Assembly: GCA_029212275.1 (NCBI GenBank)
Contig: JARGOI010000081.1
Span: 1 to 8,940, forward strand
Direction of reading: 5' to 3'
Length of the DNA: 8,940 nt
Origin: Thalassolituus sp.
GTDB lineage: Bacteria > Pseudomonadota > Gammaproteobacteria > Pseudomonadales > Oceanobacteraceae
The notes beneath the pieces are model-generated. The model was not told the DNA's origin. It worked only from the letters and a program-made list of their open reading frames with translations, and ran no database searches. Positions 5,957-8,940 of this stretch are shown piece by piece (the stretch's first letter is position 1; each line of letters starts with the position of its first letter). A program made the translations under genes and the position numbers.

Positions 5957-6095
5957 TAGATTTCAATAAACAAGTGGCATTTAAGTATCTTATATTTTTT
6001 TAATATTTCACTCAGAATAAAGATCAACACACCCATTTGAACGTTACAAAAAAGGCTCCCGAAGGAGCCTAATTCTGATGATCAAAAATCATAAA
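5957..6095. other. intergenic region between convergent yegD and pntB
   Basis: The region is AT-rich. A run of seven T residues at 5995-6001 could help end yegD transcription, but no GC-rich hairpin precedes it. The only strong structure is the pntB terminator at 6045-6070, which could also block plus-strand read-through. Confidence 0.5.
6045..6070 (-). terminator. rho-independent terminator of the pnt operon
   Basis: On the minus strand AGGCTCC and GGAGCCT form a perfect 7-bp stem (6053-6059 with 6064-6070) closed by a TTCG tetraloop (C-UUCG-G, unusually stable in RNA). A run of T residues follows on the minus strand (complement of the A-run at about 6048-6053). It lies about 25 bases beyond the pntB stop codon. 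The plus-strand side lacks a T-run, so the element points towards the pnt operon. Confidence 0.92.
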
Positions 6096-7505
6096 TTACA
6101 GATCTTTCAATGCACCAATCATATCTTGCAGAACTTTCTTCGCATCGCCAGCTACCATCAAGCTGTTGTCGCGAATAAGAAGTTCGTTTGGAATACCCGC
6201 GAAACCGGGCGACAAGCCACGCTTAACCACGACAACAGTTTTAGAGTTATGCACATTCAAAATAGGCATACCATAAATCGGTGATTGTGGATCTTTAGCT
6301 GCAGCTGGGTTCACAACGTCGTTCGCACCCAAAACAATAGACACGTCCGTTTGTGAGAACTCAGGGTTAATTGTATCCATCTCAACTAACTGGTCGTAAG
6401 GGACTTCCGCTTCCGCCAATAATACGTTCATGTGGCCAGGCATACGACCTGCTACAGGGTGAATGGCGTATTTCACATCCACACCCCTAGCTTCCAGCAT
6501 ATTCGCCAATTCACGAGTGGCGTGCTGCGCCTGAGCAACGGCCAAACCGTAACCCGGTACGAATACCACTTTTTGCGCGTTATCCAGCAACATAGCGACT
6601 TCGTCAGCGCTTGAGTATTTAACTTTGCCATCATAAAAGGCATCATTTTCACTTTTGCTTACGCCAGCGCTTGCTGCCATCGAGCCACCGAACAAGACGT
6701 TAGTCAGTGAACGGTTCATGGCTTTGCACATGATGCTGGTCAGAATAATACCGGATGCACCCACCAAAGAACCGGTGATGATCAAACCATTATTACCCAA
6801 TACGAAACCTGCAGATGCACCGGCCAAACCAGAGTATGAGTTAAGCAGTGAAACCACAACGGGCATGTCGGCACCACCGATTGGCATCACCAAACATACA
6901 CCCAATATTAAGCACAATACGATCATACCAACGATCAATAGATCAGAATGCAACGGATCGACATAAGCGAAATAACCTGCACCAACAATCAAGGTCAGTA
7001 AGGCTAACTTAACAATGGCTTTAAATAGACCAACATTTTTTGCGTCGCCAATTTTGCCTTTCAATTTTCCGACCGCAACCAATGAACCGGTGAGCGTTAC
7101 CGCACCAATTAAGATGGATAAAATAACCGCAATCGACCAATCGTAGGTAGGTACAAACTTACCCATTTCGGCCAACTGTTGGCTCTCTAAATAGTTCGCA
7201 GCGGCAACCAATAAAGAGGCACCACCACCTACACCGTTAAGTGCAGCAACCATTTCTGGCATATCGGTCATGGCGATCTTTTTCGCCAATACCGCGCCAA
7301 GCGTCGCACCAATTAATACACCAACAATAATCCAAGTGTAATCAACCACGTTGTAATCAAGCAGTGCTGCAACTACAGCGATCAGCATACCGACAGCTGA
7401 CATTTGGTTACCGCGAACGGCCGTTTTTGGAGTGGTCATGCCTTTAATGCCAAGAATAAATAAGATGGCAGCAATCAGATAACCAAAGTTAATTAAAATT
7501 TCCAT
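6096..7505 (-). CDS. pntB: NAD(P) transhydrogenase subunit beta
   Basis: This 469-residue inner-membrane subunit is close in length to E. coli PntB (462). The N-terminal 275 or so residues hold the many hydrophobic helices that form most of the proton path. The C-terminal domain III (about 300-469) binds NADP(H), with VPGYGLAVAQAQ (316-327), HPVAGRMPGHMN (349-360), GANDVVNPAA (393-402) and KRGLSPGFAGIPN (428-440). With PntAA and PntAB it couples proton entry to hydride transfer from NADH to NADP+, supplying NADPH. The conserved GADMPVVVSLLNSYSG block keeps the membrane asparagine N222. At the position matching E. coli His91 the sequence ALNGVGGG has an asparagine (N90), as I recall for some split-alpha transhydrogenases. 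It is the last gene of the operon, 12 bases after the pntAB stop. AAGG at 7516-7519, overlapping that stop codon, is the probable ribosome-binding site. The terminator follows at 6045-6070. Confidence 0.97.
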   Translation of the reverse strand: MEILINFGYLIAAILFILGIKGMTTPKTAVRGNQMSAVGMLIAVVAALLDYNVVDYTWIIVGVLIGATLGAVLAKKIAMTDMPEMVAALNGVGGGASLLVAAANYLESQQLAEMGKFVPTYDWSIAVILSILIGAVTLTGSLVAVGKLKGKIGDAKNVGLFKAIVKLALLTLIVGAGYFAYVDPLHSDLLIVGMIVLCLILGVCLVMPIGGADMPVVVSLLNSYSGLAGASAGFVLGNNGLIITGSLVGASGIILTSIMCKAMNRSLTNVLFGGSMAASAGVSKSENDAFYDGKVKYSSADEVAMLLDNAQKVVFVPGYGLAVAQAQHATRELANMLEARGVDVKYAIHPVAGRMPGHMNVLLAEAEVPYDQLVEMDTINPEFSQTDVSIVLGANDVVNPAAAKDPQSPIYGMPILNVHNSKTVVVVKRGLSPGFAGIPNELLIRDNSLMVAGDAKKVLQDMIGALKDL

Positions 7506-7517
7506 GAGTGCGTTACC

Positions 7518-7802
7518 TTACTTCTTTTTAAACATGTTCAGCATGCGGTCGGTTACCATAAACCCGGCCACAATATTGATCGTGGCCAGCGCAATCGCGA
7601 CCACCCCCAAAACAGTAGAAAGCACAGTGGTGTGCTCGCTGCCGCCCGAACTAATAATCGCACCCACAACAACGATACCCGAGATGGCGTTGGTGCCACT
7701 CATCAGTGGTGTGTGCAACGTTGGTGGCACTTTGTTAATAATTTCCACACCGACAAACACAGCCAGCACGAAAATAGTCAGCATCATAATGAACATTTCC
7801 AT
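7518..7802 (-). CDS. pntAB: NAD(P) transhydrogenase alpha subunit, membrane part (alpha-2)
   Basis: This 94-residue hydrophobic protein corresponds to the C-terminal membrane segment of the fused E. coli PntA. It contains about three membrane helices (roughly 3-22, 34-53 and 60-82) and a basic end (MFKKK). The diagnostic block KVPPTLHTPLMSGTNAISG (24-42) carries H30, a histidine strictly kept in this subunit and implicated in the proton channel of the Thermus enzyme. It assembles with PntB in the inner membrane and anchors PntAA. The start is well supported: AAGGAGT (7810-7816) lies 7 bases upstream and overlaps the pntAA stop codon, so translation of the two genes is probably coupled. Having this as a separate gene places the locus in the three-subunit class, like Rhodospirillum and Thermus, not the two-subunit enterobacterial class. 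Confidence 0.95.
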   Translation of the reverse strand: MEMFIMMLTIFVLAVFVGVEIINKVPPTLHTPLMSGTNAISGIVVVGAIISSGGSEHTTVLSTVLGVVAIALATINIVAGFMVTDRMLNMFKKK

Positions 7803-7807
7803 CAGAG

Positions 7808-8940
7808 TTACTCCTTTTCTATCTGGGCTTTTAAGCCCGCGTGTTTGATTTCGCCAGCTTCAGTGATCAAGGTGGCGGCCACAATGTCGTCTTCCATGTT
7901 GATATTCAACTCACCTTCTGCGGCCATATTGAGTAAGAACGTAGTGATGTTTTTAGTCAGTAATTGCGACGCGTGCACAGGAACACGACCGGCGTGGTCG
8001 ACATAACCAATAATGGTCACACCATCGACATACACTTTTTCGTTAGCCACGGTACCTTCGACGTTACCACCACGCTCGGCGGCCAAGTCGACGATCACAC
8101 TGCCTTTTTTCATGTAATGCAGCATGTCTTTGGTCACCAGCACTGGTGACGTTTTACCAGGAATCGCAGCGGTGGTAATCACCAAGTCCGCTTGTGATAC
8201 TTTAATCTTCATCTGTTCGCGCTGCGCTGCGTAGAACTCTTCTGATTTCTCAGTGGCGTAACCACCAGTCGCTTTACTGTCTTCTTGTGGTAGATCGAAT
8301 TCGATGAACTTAGCGCCCAACGACTCAACCTGTTCACGGACCTCTGCACGCGTATCGTACGCTTCTACCACAGCGCCCAAACGACGTGCCGTGGAAATCG
8401 CCATCAAACCAGCAACACCAGCACCAATAACAAACACGCGTGCAGGGTGAATAGTACCTGCAGCGGTCATCAACATAGGAAAGTACTGAGGTAACGCCAT
8501 TGCACCCGCTAATACCGAACGGTAGCCGCTGATCGCACCCATAGAGCTGAGCACGTCCATGCTTTGTGCACGTGTAGTACGTGGAATAAACTCCAACGCA
8601 AAAGAACGTACTTTGCGCTCGGCCAAGGTTTTAATTAATGGCTGGTTAAACCATGCATCCAACAAACAGATAAGCGTTTGGTCTTCACGCAATAATTGCG
8701 CTTCGTCTTCTAGCGGCTGACGAACTTTTAAAATAATGTCCGCTTGAGCGTACAAGGCCGCTGCATCAGGCGCGATACTAGCGCCGCAATTACGATATTC
8801 ATCATCATGGAAGTGAGCGTTATGACCCGCACCTTCTTGAACGACAACTTCAAAGCCTGCAGAAAGGAGTGCCTGAATCCCTGTAGGGATTTGTGCAACT
8901 CGATTTTCCCCAGGAAAAATTTCCTTAGGAATACCAATCA
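7808..8940 (-). CDS. pntAA: NAD(P) transhydrogenase alpha subunit, NAD(H)-binding part (alpha-1), start at window edge
   Basis: This soluble NAD(H)-binding subunit (domain I) faces the cytoplasm. In frame, the first complete codons read IGIPKEIFPGENRV, matching the conserved N-terminus of PntA, and are preceded by a partial codon ending in TG at 8939-8940. That codon is very probably the ATG start, cut by the window, so the protein would be about 377 residues, normal for alpha-1. With M1 as that codon, the RQD loop has R121, Q126 and D129 (FIPRTTRAQSMD). The Rossmann motif is GAGVAG at 173-178, followed by YDTR ending at R198. The mobile loop TGGYATEKSEEF is centred on Y228. The block GYVDHAGRVPVHASQ precedes the C-terminus. 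The TTG at 8753-8755 lies inside the family's conserved domain and is not the start. pntAB starts 5 bases after the stop, so pntAA-pntAB-pntB form one operon. The promoter lies outside the window. Confidence 0.95.
   Translation of the reverse strand, partial: IGIPKEIFPGENRVAQIPTGIQALLSAGFEVVVQEGAGHNAHFHDDEYRNCGASIAPDAAALYAQADIILKVRQPLEDEAQLLREDQTLICLLDAWFNQPLIKTLAERKVRSFALEFIPRTTRAQSMDVLSSMGAISGYRSVLAGAMALPQYFPMLMTAAGTIHPARVFVIGAGVAGLMAISTARRLGAVVEAYDTRAEVREQVESLGAKFIEFDLPQEDSKATGGYATEKSEEFYAAQREQMKIKVSQADLVITTAAIPGKTSPVLVTKDMLHYMKKGSVIVDLAAERGGNVEGTVANEKVYVDGVTIIGYVDHAGRVPVHASQLLTKNITTFLLNMAAEGELNINMEDDIVAATLITEAGEIKHAGLKAQIEKE

Noticed and set aside
6655..6966. 103-codon open frame on the plus strand
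   Set aside because: Entirely antisense to pntB, whose protein sequence is unmistakable; no ribosome-binding site of note.
7504..7848. 114-codon open frame on the plus strand, and the overlapping 124-codon frame at 7632-8006
   Set aside because: Both are antisense to pntAB and the end of pntAA. Low-complexity Thr/Ile-rich composition is the expected mirror of hydrophobic membrane-protein codons.
8728..8937. 69-codon minus-strand frame at the right edge
   Set aside because: It overlaps the start of pntAA in another frame. The correct frame carries the conserved PntA N-terminus, so this is a shadow and not evidence of a frameshift.

Overview
The window is a stretch of ordinary-looking chromosome from a gammaproteobacterium, most likely a marine or Oceanospirillales-like lineage. 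This rests on the moderate base composition, a YegD-type Hsp70 that closely resembles the enterobacterial protein in its motifs, a split three-gene proton-translocating transhydrogenase locus, and a MocR-type regulator. The genus cannot be fixed from sequence alone. No insertion sequence, phage gene, tRNA, rRNA or CRISPR array was seen.

Layout, left to right. (1) Positions 1-70 hold the first 23 codons of an unidentified gene on the minus strand. A 400-base divergent intergenic region follows, carrying an unusual set of same-direction GCAATCAA repeats and two palindromes. It leads to a full-length MocR/GntR-aminotransferase regulator (471-1871, plus), which is the natural candidate to bind these repeats and control the divergent gene. 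(2) A short plus-strand gene for a small predicted outer-membrane lipoprotein of unknown function (2061-2597) has a near-perfect 15-bp inverted repeat upstream and a strong hairpin downstream. That hairpin also lies past the end of the convergent gene. (3) An exported zinc-dependent AstE/aspartoacylase-family protein (2673-4109, minus) has a signal peptide, a low-complexity acidic linker containing a 15-bp tandem repeat, the catalytic domain and a C-terminal beta-barrel module. (4) A 434-base divergent intergenic region carries a 21-bp tandem duplication and a long interrupted palindrome. (5) yegD, an Hsp70-like ATPase without a substrate-binding domain, lies at 4544-5956 on the plus strand. 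(6) The pntAA-pntAB-pntB operon (minus, from the right edge to 6096) encodes the three subunits of the membrane NAD(P) transhydrogenase and ends in a textbook UUCG-loop terminator at about 6045-6070.

The three pnt genes clearly work together: PntAA binds NAD(H), PntAB and PntB form the proton-conducting membrane domain, and the C-terminal part of PntB binds NADP(H). The regulator and its divergent neighbour probably form a second functional unit. The lipoprotein, the exported hydrolase and YegD show no sequence-visible link to each other or to the other genes. I did not find a clear new system. The most interesting material is in the non-coding DNA (the repeat array at 118-268 and the palindrome before yegD) and in the exported AstE-like protein with its expandable repeat.
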